This document shows, piece by piece, positions 15,190-23,376 of a stretch of DNA of 64,000 nt. The notes under the pieces were generated by a model. The model was not told where the DNA came from, made no database searches, and saw nothing but the letters and a program-made list of their open reading frames with translations. Source of the DNA: Phil1 sp963643205 (GTDB lineage: Bacteria; Bacillota; Clostridia; Christensenellales; CAG-138); contig CAVIJJ010000002.1 in NCBI GenBank assembly GCA_963643205.1, positions 1 to 64,000 of the forward strand. Direction: 5' to 3'. Position 1 is the stretch's first letter. Every line of letters begins with the position of its first letter. A program made the position numbers and the translations under genes.

Positions 15190-16320
15190 ATGGCTCAGTA
15201 CAAGAACAACAGCCGCAACTACCGCCGAAACGACAGGAACGACGAGGGCGAAGTAGTATTTAAGGACGGCCAGCCCGTTACAACATACAGAAAGAGCAGG
15301 AGCGACAGCCGCTCGAACTCCGGCTATTCATCCGGCCGCTCCGGCAGCTATTCCGGCAAAACCTACGGCCGTCGCGATAACAAAACCGGCGATTCGGAGC
15401 AGAAAACATATTATAAGAAGAGGGACAACGCTGAGGGCCGCTTTGACCGCGCCAAGAAGGACGATAATTATAAGTCCAAGCGCGAGGCTTCCTCATATAA
15501 GGAAAACGAGAAGCAGGCGGAGAACGCCAAGCAGTCTAACGCCAACGAGGAGCAGGACGAGCTGCCCTATATCATAATGGGCCGCAACGCCGTGCGCGAG
15601 GCCGTGAAGAGCGGCAGGAGTATAGACAAAATACTTGTTACAAAGGAAATGGACGGCTCCCTCAGGGAAATCATTAACCTTGCAAGGGACAATAACATAA
15701 GGGTGGACAGCGTTGCCCGCGAAAAGCTTGATGAGCTTTGCTTGCCCTTTGGCCACGGCCAGAAGACCGGAAACCATCAGGGAATAGTCGCAATGGTTCC
15801 GGGCGTTGAGTATTGCGAAATAGCGGATATTCTTAACTACGCCAAGGAAAAGGGAGAGAAGCCCTTTGTAATAATACTTGACGGAATAGAGGATCCGCAT
15901 AATCTCGGTTCAATAATAAGGAGCGCCGTATGCGCCGGAGCGCACGGCATTATAATCCCCCGCCGCAGGGCCGTAAGCGTTACCGCCGCGGCATGCAAGG
16001 CAAGCGCCGGCGCCGTTGAATACGCCCACATTGCCCGCGTTGCCAATGTTGCCAACGCTATAGCCAGGCTTAAGGACGAGGGACTCTGGATAGCGGGTGC
16101 CGATATGAGCGGCACGGCCATGACATCCGCCCGTATGGAGGGCGCTCTTGCCCTTGTTATAGGCAGCGAGGGAGACGGCATAGGCAGGCTTGTAAAGGAA
16201 AAGTGCGACTTCCTTGTGTCCATCCCCATGTTTGGCCAGATTGATTCGCTTAACGCCGCAGTTGCCGCGGCCGTGCTTATGTTTGAAAAGCGCAGGCAGG
16301 ACGGCATAAAGAAAAACTGA
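15190..16320 (+). CDS. rlmB: 23S rRNA (guanosine-2'-O-)-methyltransferase with long basic N-terminus
   Basis: A 376-residue SpoU/TrmH-family methyltransferase for G2251 of 23S rRNA. Residues about 128-200 form the substrate-binding domain (IIMGRNAVREAV). The knotted SPOUT domain carries ILDGIEDPHNLGSIIRSA (about 228-245), ALVIGSEGDGIGRL and SIPMFGQIDSLNAAVA. The first 125 residues are an unusual disordered stretch rich in Arg, Ser, Tyr, Gly and Lys, absent from standard RlmB (about 250 residues). Start supported by AAGGAGA. Confidence 0.93.
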   Translation: MAQYKNNSRNYRRNDRNDEGEVVFKDGQPVTTYRKSRSDSRSNSGYSSGRSGSYSGKTYGRRDNKTGDSEQKTYYKKRDNAEGRFDRAKKDDNYKSKREASSYKENEKQAENAKQSNANEEQDELPYIIMGRNAVREAVKSGRSIDKILVTKEMDGSLREIINLARDNNIRVDSVAREKLDELCLPFGHGQKTGNHQGIVAMVPGVEYCEIADILNYAKEKGEKPFVIILDGIEDPHNLGSIIRSAVCAGAHGIIIPRRRAVSVTAAACKASAGAVEYAHIARVANVANAIARLKDEGLWIAGADMSGTAMTSARMEGALALVIGSEGDGIGRLVKEKCDFLVSIPMFGQIDSLNAAVAAAVLMFEKRRQDGIKKN

Positions 16321-16334
16321 AAAGGATAAAAGCA

Positions 16335-16979
16335 GTGGAGATTAACGACGAGTGCGCGGGCACCGGGCGCGTGGAAAAACCGAGCGACGAGGAGCTGATA
16401 GCCCTTTCGCGAAGCGGTGAAGCGTGGGCGGAGGAAGCGCTGTGCGAGCGGCACAAGGACCTGGTACGCATAAAGGCGAGGCCGTACTTTCTGATAGGGG
16501 CGGATAGGGAAGACCTGATTCAGGAAGGCATGATAGGGCTTTATAAGGCCGTGCGCGATTATGAGCCGGGGCACGACATGAGCTTTCGTTCGTTCGCGGA
16601 GCTTTGCATAGTGCGCCAGATAATAACGGCCATAAAGCAGGCCACGCGCAAAAAGCATGCCCCACTGAACACATATATATCCTTTTATAAAACCACGGAT
16701 GAGGAAAACGAGCGCACGCTTATGGATACCATGCCCGCCGCGCGTACGGACAATCCGGAGGAGCTTATAATAAGCCGGGAGAGCATGACGGACATGAACA
16801 AAATGCTCGATACCATGCTTACCCCGCTTGAAAAGAGCGTGCTTGAGCTTTTTATTGAAGGGAAAAGCTATCAGGAGATAGCCGCCGCGCTCGGCAGGGG
16901 ACGGAAAACGGTTGATAACGCCCTGCAGCGCATAAAGAAAAAGATTGAGGCGTATCTTAAAACAAGAACAAAGGAATAA
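16335..16979 (+). CDS. sigH: RNA polymerase sporulation sigma factor SigH
   Basis: A 214-residue sigma-70-type factor (sigma-30) driving transition-phase and early sporulation genes. Region 2 holds DLIQEGMIGLYKAVRDYEPG (about 56-75), and region 4 is GKSYQEIAAALGRGRKTVDN near 175-194. The start is GTG at 16335, eight bases after AAAGGA. Synteny with rlmB matches Bacillus and Clostridia, although yacP is missing between them. It implies a spore-forming lineage. Confidence 0.93.
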   Translation: MEINDECAGTGRVEKPSDEELIALSRSGEAWAEEALCERHKDLVRIKARPYFLIGADREDLIQEGMIGLYKAVRDYEPGHDMSFRSFAELCIVRQIITAIKQATRKKHAPLNTYISFYKTTDEENERTLMDTMPAARTDNPEELIISRESMTDMNKMLDTMLTPLEKSVLELFIEGKSYQEIAAALGRGRKTVDNALQRIKKKIEAYLKTRTKE

Positions 16980-16986
16980 AACAATG

Positions 16987-17015
16987 GGCGTGCCGATACC
17001 GGCGCGCCTTTTATT
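16987..17015 (+). terminator. Terminator of the mrnC-sigH operon
   Basis: ggcgtgcc / ggcgcgcc stem with a six-base loop, followed by ttttatttt. The T run overlaps the stop codon of the convergent GNAT gene. Confidence 0.85.
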
Positions 17016-17478
17016 TTACGCTCATTACGTATATCTGGCAGGGGTTATGCTCATCCCAAAGGGTAGGGAAAACCTCAAATTCCTTAAAACCGAGCGACTG
17101 ATAGAAAAGATTTGTTTTATCGTAACAATCGTATCGCCCCATCTGAACGGTTTTAACCTGAATAAACGAATATCCTTTGTCATGCGCATATTTATACGCG
17201 GCGTCAAAAAGCGCCCTTCCTATGCCAAGGCGGTGGTATTGCTTCAAAACGCCCATAACGTAAAGCTCCGTTGTCGCGTTTCCCGTTTGATTAAGGCTTA
17301 AAAAGCCCGCGGGCACATCACCCATGTACGCGCAGAAAAACGGTCTATTCATTGATTCGGCTATGTATTCTTCTCTTGATTCAGGTATTCCGAACCATTC
17401 GGGCAGCGCTTCAAGTATGCCTCTCGCTATTTTCGCCTTTTGTTCAGGGCTTTGCACGAATATTATTTTGCTGTTCAT
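17011..17478 (-). CDS. GNAT family N-acetyltransferase
   Basis: A 155-residue acetyl-CoA-dependent acetyltransferase. The acetyl-CoA loop is YHRLGIGRALF (about 81-91, R/QxxGxG/A motif), and the C-terminal beta strands include LFYQSLGFKEFEVF. Substrate unknown. Its start overlaps the stop of the NUDIX gene upstream (ATGA), so the two are translationally coupled. Confidence 0.85.
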   Translation of the reverse strand: MNSKIIFVQSPEQKAKIARGILEALPEWFGIPESREEYIAESMNRPFFCAYMGDVPAGFLSLNQTGNATTELYVMGVLKQYHRLGIGRALFDAAYKYAHDKGYSFIQVKTVQMGRYDCYDKTNLFYQSLGFKEFEVFPTLWDEHNPCQIYVMSVK

Positions 17479-17993
17479 TGTAGTGCCTTTCGGTAAAGCT
17501 TATCCAAAGCGTCCTTCCAGCCGGGCAGCGGCAGTGGAACGGAGTTCAGCGCCGCGCGGTCAAGAGTTTCGCCATTATAATGAAGCTCCAGATAAAAGTA
17601 TGGTACGTTCCTTTCCATAAGGTCAAGGAATATAAAATCCCCTTCCCACGCGGGAAGTTCCCTAAGCTTTTCCTTTTCAAGCCAAACAAGTTCACCCTCG
17701 TCGCAGTCCGTAAGCTCACCGGTGAAACCGTTTGCGTAATAAAGGTGCATCATTTCCTCGGGCCAGGGCGCGCTGTCAAAAAGTATCTCTCCGCACGGGC
17801 GCATGCTTGTAAGCGTAAGCCCCGTTTCCTCCTTTGCTTCGCGCAGCATGCATTCGTCCGCCGTTTCGCCGGGCTCTATATGCCCACCAATGCCGATCCA
17901 TTTGTCGTGATTAACATCGTGCTTTTTCTTTACGCGGTGAAGCATAAGGTATTTGCCGTCTTTTTCTATATAACAAAGGGTTGTGTGCTTCAT
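17475..17993 (-). CDS. NUDIX hydrolase, 8-oxo-dGTP diphosphatase-like
   Basis: A 172-residue NUDIX protein with a full Nudix box (GX5EX7REUXEEXGU) spanning about residues 37-59: GHIEPGE, then REAKEETGL. The layout fits the MutT/8-oxo-dGTP group (nucleotide-pool cleaning), though exact substrates vary in this family. GAAAGG precedes the start. It forms a two-gene operon with the GNAT gene and lies downstream of a tRNA gene with its own terminator. Confidence 0.87.
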   Translation of the reverse strand: MKHTTLCYIEKDGKYLMLHRVKKKHDVNHDKWIGIGGHIEPGETADECMLREAKEETGLTLTSMRPCGEILFDSAPWPEEMMHLYYANGFTGELTDCDEGELVWLEKEKLRELPAWEGDFIFLDLMERNVPYFYLELHYNGETLDRAALNSVPLPLPGWKDALDKLYRKALQ

Positions 17994-18019
17994 AAAAACG
18001 AAACCTTTCGAAAAAATAA

Positions 18020-18046
18020 GGGAGCCGGCATGGTCTGCCGCTCCCC
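18020..18046 (-). terminator. Terminator of the tRNA-Arg transcript
   Basis: On the minus strand a stem of about ten pairs (gggagcggca / tgccggctccc, one bulge) is followed by a T-rich run (ttattttttcg). Confidence 0.75.
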
Positions 18047-18048
18047 TT

Positions 18049-18125
18049 TGGCGTACCCAAAAGGGTTCGAACCTTCGGCCTTCAGAGTCGGAGTCTGACG
18101 CTCTATCCAGCTGAGCTATGGGTAC
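18049..18125 (-). tRNA. tRNA-Arg (anticodon CCG)
   Basis: 77 nt on the minus strand with all four arms: acceptor GTACCCA/TGGGTAC, D-arm GCTCAGCTGGATAGAGC, anticodon stem TCAGA/TCTGA with loop CTCCGAC (anticodon CCG, reading CGG), T-arm with TTCGAAC, discriminator G and an encoded CCA end. Confidence 0.96.
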
Positions 18126-18184
18126 ATGCCGATAATTATTATATCATATCGGCGCATTGATGCAAGCGGGGAATAAAAATTAGC

Positions 18185-18213
18185 TTGCAATGCGGCGCGG
18201 AAACAGATACAAT
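18185..18213 (+). promoter_or_regulatory. Promoter of the SRP RNA gene
   Basis: TTGCAA (18185-18190), 17-nt spacer, TACAAT (18208-18213), placing the transcript start at about 18220. Confidence 0.75.
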
Positions 18214-18219
18214 ATCTAT

Positions 18220-18492
18220 GCGCGCCAAGCGGGGAGTTAGCGGTGCCCTGAACCTGCAATCCGCTATAGCAGGGTGTGATTCCTGCCGTGAGGCAAAGCG
18301 ACGTAGGGCTGGAATAAGAGCGAAGCGTTGATGGCCGTGTCCTGTGCAATCGAAGGCCGTGAACCATGTCAGGTCCTGACGGAAGCAGCATTAAGCGGAA
18401 AATTCGATGTGCCGCGGGAATGCATGGCCGGAGCTTAGCTTATTGTGTGCCGCCTATGGTGCTTTATGTCGAGCGGTGGGTGCGCGCTTTTT
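18220..18492 (+). ncRNA. ffs: Signal recognition particle RNA, large type with Alu domain
   Basis: About 270 nt. The S-domain core is unmistakable at about 18360-18396 (gaaccatgtcagg, then tcctgacggaagcagcattaa). Upstream, gtgccctgaacctgcaatccgct matches the Alu domain of Bacillus-type scRNA, and the ends pair (gcgcgcc with ggtgcgcgc). It ends in a T run at 18488-18492. Confidence 0.96.
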
Positions 18493-18539
18493 CAAAAAAG
18501 CATTGCGCTGCATGTTTTGTGCGGCGCTTTTGTTTTGCC

Positions 18540-18568
18540 TTGACTTATTACCAAAAGCACAATATAAT
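18540..18568 (+). promoter_or_regulatory. Promoter of the btuF riboswitch transcript
   Basis: TTGACT (18540-18545), 17-nt spacer, TATAAT (18563-18568), about 25 bases upstream of the cobalamin riboswitch. Confidence 0.8.
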
Positions 18569-18594
18569 ATCGGCGTAAAAATAAACAGCGTGCG

Positions 18595-18785
18595 ATAATA
18601 CGTCGCGTGAAGGCGCGGCGCGGCGGCAAAACAAGCCGCCGGGGAATCGGATGAGAATTCCGAACTATCCCAGTAACCGTGATGCGGACGAAAAAGCATT
18701 TTCAGTCACTGCCGCGTAGAAAGCGGCGGGAAGGCGCTTGAGTAGGGCGAAGCTAAGTCGGGAAACCTGTTATGGCATGGTAACT
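18595..18785 (+). promoter_or_regulatory. Cobalamin riboswitch upstream of btuF
   Basis: The B12-box landmarks appear in order: ggggaatcggatgagaattcc, cccagtaaccgtgatgcggacgaaa, cagtcactgccg, gggaaggcgcttg, then aagtcgggaaacctg. A terminator hairpin follows at 18835-18866 before btuF. Expected behaviour is transcriptional OFF with bound corrinoid, by family precedent. Confidence 0.92.
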
Positions 18786-18834
18786 TCTGGGGTTGAGTGA
18801 AACTGTATTGCATAGGCTTGCTTGTGTTATGGTT

Positions 18835-18866
18835 GCATCTTTTATTCCGGAAGATGCGGCCTTTTT
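18835..18866 (+). terminator. Riboswitch-controlled terminator
   Basis: gcatctt / aagatgc stem with a nine-base loop, then ggcc and five T, placed between the riboswitch and btuF. It is the likely expression platform. Confidence 0.8.
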
Positions 18867-18908
18867 ATTTTTATAAGAAAAAGAACTTTGAAAGGAGTTT
18901 TATAAAAC

Positions 18909-19904
18909 ATGAAGAACATGAAAAAACTGCTTGCCGTTCTGCTTGCGGCTGTGATGTGCGTGGCTCTCGTGGCCTGCCAGAGCACAACCGAAACCGAAAC
19001 GACCGAACCTACCGATGCTCCCGTTGAGACCACCGTTCCCGAGGAAACCGCTGCTCCCGAAGAGACTGCCGCTCCCGAGGAAACCGGCATAACCGTAACG
19101 GACATGATGGGCCGCGAGGTTGCGCTTGACGCTCCCGCGAGCAAAATAGTTGTACTCAGCGCGGGCGAGTGCGAAATAATATACGCTCTCGGCGCGGGTG
19201 AGCTTGTTGTGGGCCGCGGCGAATACTGCGACTATCCCGCCGAGGTTGCCGACGTTACTTCCGTAAAGTCCGGCTACGAAACCAACGTTGAGGAAATAGT
19301 TGCCCTTGAGCCCGATGTGCTTATAACCAGCGCCATGGACCAGGATCAGGAGATAATAGCCAAAATAGAAGAGGCCGGCATAAAGGTAGTTGAGTGCTAC
19401 GCCCAGGATATAGAGGGCGTTTACACCTCCATATCCCTTATCGGTTCCGTTGTAGGCCGCGACAGCGAGGCTGAGGCCCTTGTTGCTCAGCTGAAGGAAG
19501 GCTTTGAGGAGATCGCCGCCAATAAGGTTGAGGGCGAAAAGACCGTTTATTTCGAGGTTTCTCCGCTTGAGTGGGGTCTTTGGACCGCCGGCAGCGGCAC
19601 CTTCATGGACGAGATAGCCACCATGATGGGCCTTACCAACTGCTTCAGCGATGTTGAAGGCTGGGCCGAAATTTCCCAGGAGCAGGTTATAGAGCGCAAC
19701 CCCGATTACATTGTTACCATAACCATGTATTACGGCGAGGGCGCAACCCCCGTTGAGGAGATACTTGGCCGCGAGGGCTGGAGCGACATAACCGCCGTTA
19801 AGAACAGCGCTATTCTCAACCTTGCCGATAACGAGCTGAGCCGCCCCGCACCCAGGCTGCTTGACGGTGCCAAGGCGCTTTACGATTTTGTGAGCGCCAA
19901 CTGA
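18909..19904 (+). CDS. btuF: Cobalamin/corrinoid ABC transporter substrate-binding lipoprotein
   Basis: A 331-residue lipoprotein: signal peptide with lipobox LVAC (Cys23), then a Thr/Glu/Pro-rich linker containing three PEET repeats (about 43-59), then a BtuF/FhuD-type fold (VTDMMGREVALDAPASKIV near 61, class III helical-hinge binding protein). Corrinoid specificity rests on the upstream cobalamin riboswitch and downstream cob genes. Ribosome site AAAGGAG. A terminator separates it from btuC, so it forms its own transcript. Confidence 0.9.
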   Translation: MKNMKKLLAVLLAAVMCVALVACQSTTETETTEPTDAPVETTVPEETAAPEETAAPEETGITVTDMMGREVALDAPASKIVVLSAGECEIIYALGAGELVVGRGEYCDYPAEVADVTSVKSGYETNVEEIVALEPDVLITSAMDQDQEIIAKIEEAGIKVVECYAQDIEGVYTSISLIGSVVGRDSEAEALVAQLKEGFEEIAANKVEGEKTVYFEVSPLEWGLWTAGSGTFMDEIATMMGLTNCFSDVEGWAEISQEQVIERNPDYIVTITMYYGEGATPVEEILGREGWSDITAVKNSAILNLADNELSRPAPRLLDGAKALYDFVSAN

Positions 19905-19927
19905 TAAAATATCGTTAAACCAGCAAT

Positions 19928-19963
19928 GCTCCCGCGGTACAATCTGCCGCGGGAGCGCTTTTT
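19928..19963 (+). terminator. Terminator after btuF
   Basis: Perfect 10-bp stem gctcccgcgg / ccgcgggagc, followed by gc and five T, between btuF and btuC. Confidence 0.9.
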
Positions 19964-19978
19964 ATCGGGAATAATATA

Positions 19979-19987
19979 TGGTATAAT
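19979..19987 (+). promoter_or_regulatory. Extended -10 promoter for the btuC-cob operon
   Basis: TGgTATAAT (extended -10, hexamer 19982-19987). A -35 is weak. The ATG of btuC is 7 bases downstream with no ribosome site, so the transcript would be leaderless. Confidence 0.55.
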
Positions 19988-19993
19988 ACGCTT

Positions 19994-21034
19994 ATGAACA
20001 GAACACGAGAAGGCTTTAGATTATATGAATACATAATATTTGCGGCGGCAACCGTGCTTACGCTTATTGTTTGCGTTTGCCTCGGCAGCGTTAACGTGCC
20101 GCTTAAAAGCACAATAGAAATCTTTCGCCGCGCTCTTCTTGGCCTTGATATGCCAAGCGAACTGCCATCATCGATTATTCTTACCGTGCGCCTGCCGCGC
20201 GTGCTGTGCGTTGCGCTAACGGGCGCGTCCCTTTCGCTTTGCGGCGCGGCCATGCAGGGCCTTCTGAAAAACCCGCTTGCGGACGGATCAACCCTCGGCG
20301 TGTCCTCCGGTGCCAGCCTTGGCGCGGTAATAGCCATAGCGTGCGGAATAACGTTCCCGTCGCTGCCGTTCGCGGGCACTATGGTTATGGCCGTTATATT
20401 CGCGTTCTTATCCCTTATTATAATTCTGGGCCTTGCTTACAGGCTTGATTTTTCCCTTTCCACAAACACGATAATACTTATAGGCGTTATATATTCAATG
20501 TTCGTGTCCAGCGCCATGAGCGTTATAATAACGTTTGCCTCAAATAAGCTTAAGCAGATTACGTTCTGGACCATGGGCAGCCTTAACGGCTCTACATACG
20601 CCAACGCCGCCGCGATAGCTGTTGCCTTCGTTATATTCGGCGGCATGCTTCTCATAAAAGCCCGCGAGCTTAACGCGTTCGCAGTCGGAGAGGATAACGC
20701 CAGGAGCATAGGTGTGGACGTTAAAAAAACAAAGCTCAGCGTGCTCATCTGCGTTTCCGTGCTTATAGGCGTTTGCGTATCCATAGGCGGCACAATAGGC
20801 TTTGTGGGCCTTGTTACGCCGCATGCCGCGCGCTTTATAGCGGGGCCGAACCACAAGCGGCTGCTGAGCGCAAGCGCGTTTTCGGGAGCCATATTCCTTA
20901 TGCTGTGCGATCTTGTCGCCCGCACGCTGCTAAGCCCCATAGAGCTGCCGATAGGCGTTGTTACAAGCCTCATAGGCGCGGTGGCATTCATAATAATATT
21001 CTATCGCTCAAGGGGGAACGGCGGCCGTGCTTGA
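19994..21034 (+). CDS. btuC: Corrinoid ABC transporter permease
   Basis: A 346-residue FecCD/BtuC-family permease with about ten TM helices. Conserved parts include VRLPRVLCVALTGASLSLCGAAMQ split over about 60-85, NPLADGSTLGVSSGASLGA near 92-110, and GTIGFVGLVTPHAAR near 263-277, the coupling-helix region that contacts BtuD. It heads an eight-gene run with overlaps. The start ATG has no ribosome site and sits at a predicted transcript start. Confidence 0.92.
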   Translation: MNRTREGFRLYEYIIFAAATVLTLIVCVCLGSVNVPLKSTIEIFRRALLGLDMPSELPSSIILTVRLPRVLCVALTGASLSLCGAAMQGLLKNPLADGSTLGVSSGASLGAVIAIACGITFPSLPFAGTMVMAVIFAFLSLIIILGLAYRLDFSLSTNTIILIGVIYSMFVSSAMSVIITFASNKLKQITFWTMGSLNGSTYANAAAIAVAFVIFGGMLLIKARELNAFAVGEDNARSIGVDVKKTKLSVLICVSVLIGVCVSIGGTIGFVGLVTPHAARFIAGPNHKRLLSASAFSGAIFLMLCDLVARTLLSPIELPIGVVTSLIGAVAFIIIFYRSRGNGGRA

Positions 21035-21782
21035 GATAAAGAATCTTTGCGTGCGCTACGGCGCGCTTGATATAGTTAAAGATGTTTCGTTCGCGGTGCG
21101 GGATGGCGAATGGCTTATGATAGCGGGCCCCAACGGCGCCGGCAAATCAACCATAATAAACGCCGTAACCGGCGGAGTTCCATACACCGGGGAAATACTG
21201 CTGAACGGGCAGGACATAAGAAAAAACAAACCTACGGAGCTTGCGAAAAGCGTGGGCGTGCTTACGCAGAATCATTATGTTGGGTATTCGTTCAGCGTGG
21301 AGGAGGTTGTTCGCCTTGGGCGGTACGCCTACTCTCCGGGCGTGCTCGCCAAGCGCTGCGAGGATGACGAAAAAATGGTTGAGGACGCGCTTGAAAAAAC
21401 GGGCATGGCGGCGCAGAGAACTCAATCCGTGCTTACACTTTCCGGCGGAGAGCTGCAAAGAACGTTCCTTGCGCAGGTGTTCGCGCAGAACCCCAAATAT
21501 CTGCTGCTTGATGAGCCCACAAACCACCTTGACCTTATATACCAGCGGCAGGTGTTTTCACTTATAAAGGAATGGCTTAAGCAGGGCGACAGGGCGGTTA
21601 TAAGCGTTGTGCACGATCTATCGCTCGCCAGAAAATACGGCACCCGCGCGCTTCTTTTGAACCGCGGCCAAACAGCGGCTATAGACAGCGTAGACAAGGC
21701 CCTTAGCAGGGAAATGCTTGAACAGGTATACGGCATGGATGTTTACGCGTATATGAAGGAGATGCTTTCACAATGGCAATAG
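21027..21782 (+). CDS. btuD: Corrinoid ABC transporter ATP-binding protein
   Basis: A 251-residue ATPase partner of BtuC: Walker A GPNGAGKST (about 34-42), Q-loop LTQN, signature LSGGE (about 138-142), Walker B YLLLDEPTNHLD (about 158-169) and the H-loop VVHDLS. The start is GTG at 21027, overlapping btuC by 8 bases and preceded by AAGGGGGAA. Iron-siderophore ATPases are similar; the cob neighbours favour corrinoids. Confidence 0.9.
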   Translation: MLEIKNLCVRYGALDIVKDVSFAVRDGEWLMIAGPNGAGKSTIINAVTGGVPYTGEILLNGQDIRKNKPTELAKSVGVLTQNHYVGYSFSVEEVVRLGRYAYSPGVLAKRCEDDEKMVEDALEKTGMAAQRTQSVLTLSGGELQRTFLAQVFAQNPKYLLLDEPTNHLDLIYQRQVFSLIKEWLKQGDRAVISVVHDLSLARKYGTRALLLNRGQTAAIDSVDKALSREMLEQVYGMDVYAYMKEMLSQWQ

Positions 21783-22855
21783 ATTATAAGCAATACATAA
21801 GCGAATTAAATAAAGCGATAAGAAAGCCGGACCCCGCCGCGGCGGCGGAGGCCAAACGGCGCTGGGACAGCATAGCCAAACCCCTGAACAGCCTGGGCAA
21901 GCTTGAAGAGATTATTATAAAGGTTGCGGCGCTTACGGGCAGCGCGGACGTGGACATATCAAAGCGGTGCGTAACAATGTTTTGCTCCGATAACGGAGTG
22001 GTTGAGGAAGGCGTTACCCAAACTGGAAGCGACGTTACGGCTAAGGTGGCCGAAAGCGCGGCTAAGGGCAGAAGCTCCGTTTGCACAATGGCTAAGGTTA
22101 TAGGCGCGGATGTGTTCCCGATAGATGTTGGCATGCTGACTAGGGTTGACGGCGTACGCGACAGGCACGTGGCCAACGGCACAAAGAACTTTACAAAATG
22201 CCCCGCGATGACGCATGAGGAAGCCGTGCAGGCCATAAAAGCCGGCATAGATACGGTTAAAGAGCTGAAGGACAAAGGATATTCGCTTATCGTCACAGGC
22301 GAAATGGGAATAGGAAACACAACCACGTCCTCCGCCGTGGCGGTCGCGCTTACGGGTATGGATATAGAGGACGCTGTCGGCCGCGGCGCGGGACTTAGCG
22401 ACGCGGGACTCATACGAAAGAAAAACGCGATAGAGCGCGGCATCAAGCTGAATAATCCCGATAAAGAGGACGCGCTCGATACTCTTTCTAAGCTTGGCGG
22501 CTTTGATATGGCGGCCATGGCGGGCGCCTTCATAGGTGGGGCCATATACGGCGTGCCCGTGATTATAGATGGGTTCATAAGCAGCGTTGCGGCGCTTATA
22601 GCCCAAAGGATTTGCCCGCAAAGCACAATTGCGATGCTTGCCAGCCATTCATCATCCGAACCCGCGGCTAAGCGCATGATGAGGGAGCTTTCGCTTGAAC
22701 CCGTAATTTACGCGGATATGCACCTTGGCGAGGGCACGGGCGGCGTTTGCCTTATACCGCTTATGGACATGGCGCTTAACGTATACAATACGAACAACAC
22801 GTTTTCGGATATAAACGTCGCCGCATACACTCCTCAAGGGGGAGAGAAAAAGTGA
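21773..22855 (+). CDS. cobT: Nicotinate-nucleotide--dimethylbenzimidazole phosphoribosyltransferase
   Basis: A 360-residue enzyme that activates the lower-ligand base to its alpha-ribotide for cobalamin assembly. Motifs: FCSDNGVVEEGVTQTGSDVT (near 66-85), GEMGIGNTTTSSAV (near 180-193), GRGAGLSD, and HLGEGTGGV near 322 with the family's conserved glutamate. The start overlaps btuD by 10 bases, and the stop overlaps cobU. Confidence 0.95.
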   Translation: MAIDYKQYISELNKAIRKPDPAAAAEAKRRWDSIAKPLNSLGKLEEIIIKVAALTGSADVDISKRCVTMFCSDNGVVEEGVTQTGSDVTAKVAESAAKGRSSVCTMAKVIGADVFPIDVGMLTRVDGVRDRHVANGTKNFTKCPAMTHEEAVQAIKAGIDTVKELKDKGYSLIVTGEMGIGNTTTSSAVAVALTGMDIEDAVGRGAGLSDAGLIRKKNAIERGIKLNNPDKEDALDTLSKLGGFDMAAMAGAFIGGAIYGVPVIIDGFISSVAALIAQRICPQSTIAMLASHSSSEPAAKRMMRELSLEPVIYADMHLGEGTGGVCLIPLMDMALNVYNTNNTFSDINVAAYTPQGGEKK

Positions 22856-23376
22856 TAACGCTTATGACGGGCGGTTCCGCCTGCGGTAAAAGCTCTTATG
22901 CCGAAAGCCTGGCGGTGCGGCTGAGTACCCCGCGCTACTATCTTGCCGCCATGCAGCCGTTTGGCGAGGGCGGCGCGCAGAAGGTTGAAAAGCACAGGCG
23001 CATGCGTGCGGGCAAGGGCTTTGAAACAATAGAAAGATACCGCGATTACGCTTCGCTTGATTTTGCCGAAAAAGGCGGCACGGCATTGCTTGAATGTATA
23101 TGCAACCTTACCGCGAACGAAATGTTTTCCGACGACGGCACGATGAGCGACCCATACGAGAAGGTTATAAGCGGGGTTAAGCACATAGCCGGGCAATGTG
23201 ATAATCTTATTATAATAACAAACGACGTGGGCAGCGATACAGGCGGCTACGGCGAGGGAACAATGCGCTATGTTCGCGCGCTCGGGCGGATAAACATAGC
23301 CCTTGCGGAGATGGCGGATAATGTGTATGAGCTTGTGGCGGGGATACCTATAGTGCTGAAGGGAGAGCTTTTATGA
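22852..23376 (+). CDS. cobU: Adenosylcobinamide kinase/guanylyltransferase
   Basis: A 174-residue bifunctional enzyme that phosphorylates adenosylcobinamide and then makes adenosylcobinamide-GDP. P-loop GGSACGKS lies at about 6-13, the guanylylated-His region is KHRRMRAGKGFETIE (about 45-59), and TNDVGS and AGIPIVLKG follow. The start is GTG at 22852, giving a GTGA overlap with cobT. A second, shorter CobU-like gene lies two genes downstream. Confidence 0.93.
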   Translation: MITLMTGGSACGKSSYAESLAVRLSTPRYYLAAMQPFGEGGAQKVEKHRRMRAGKGFETIERYRDYASLDFAEKGGTALLECICNLTANEMFSDDGTMSDPYEKVISGVKHIAGQCDNLIIITNDVGSDTGGYGEGTMRYVRALGRINIALAEMADNVYELVAGIPIVLKGELL

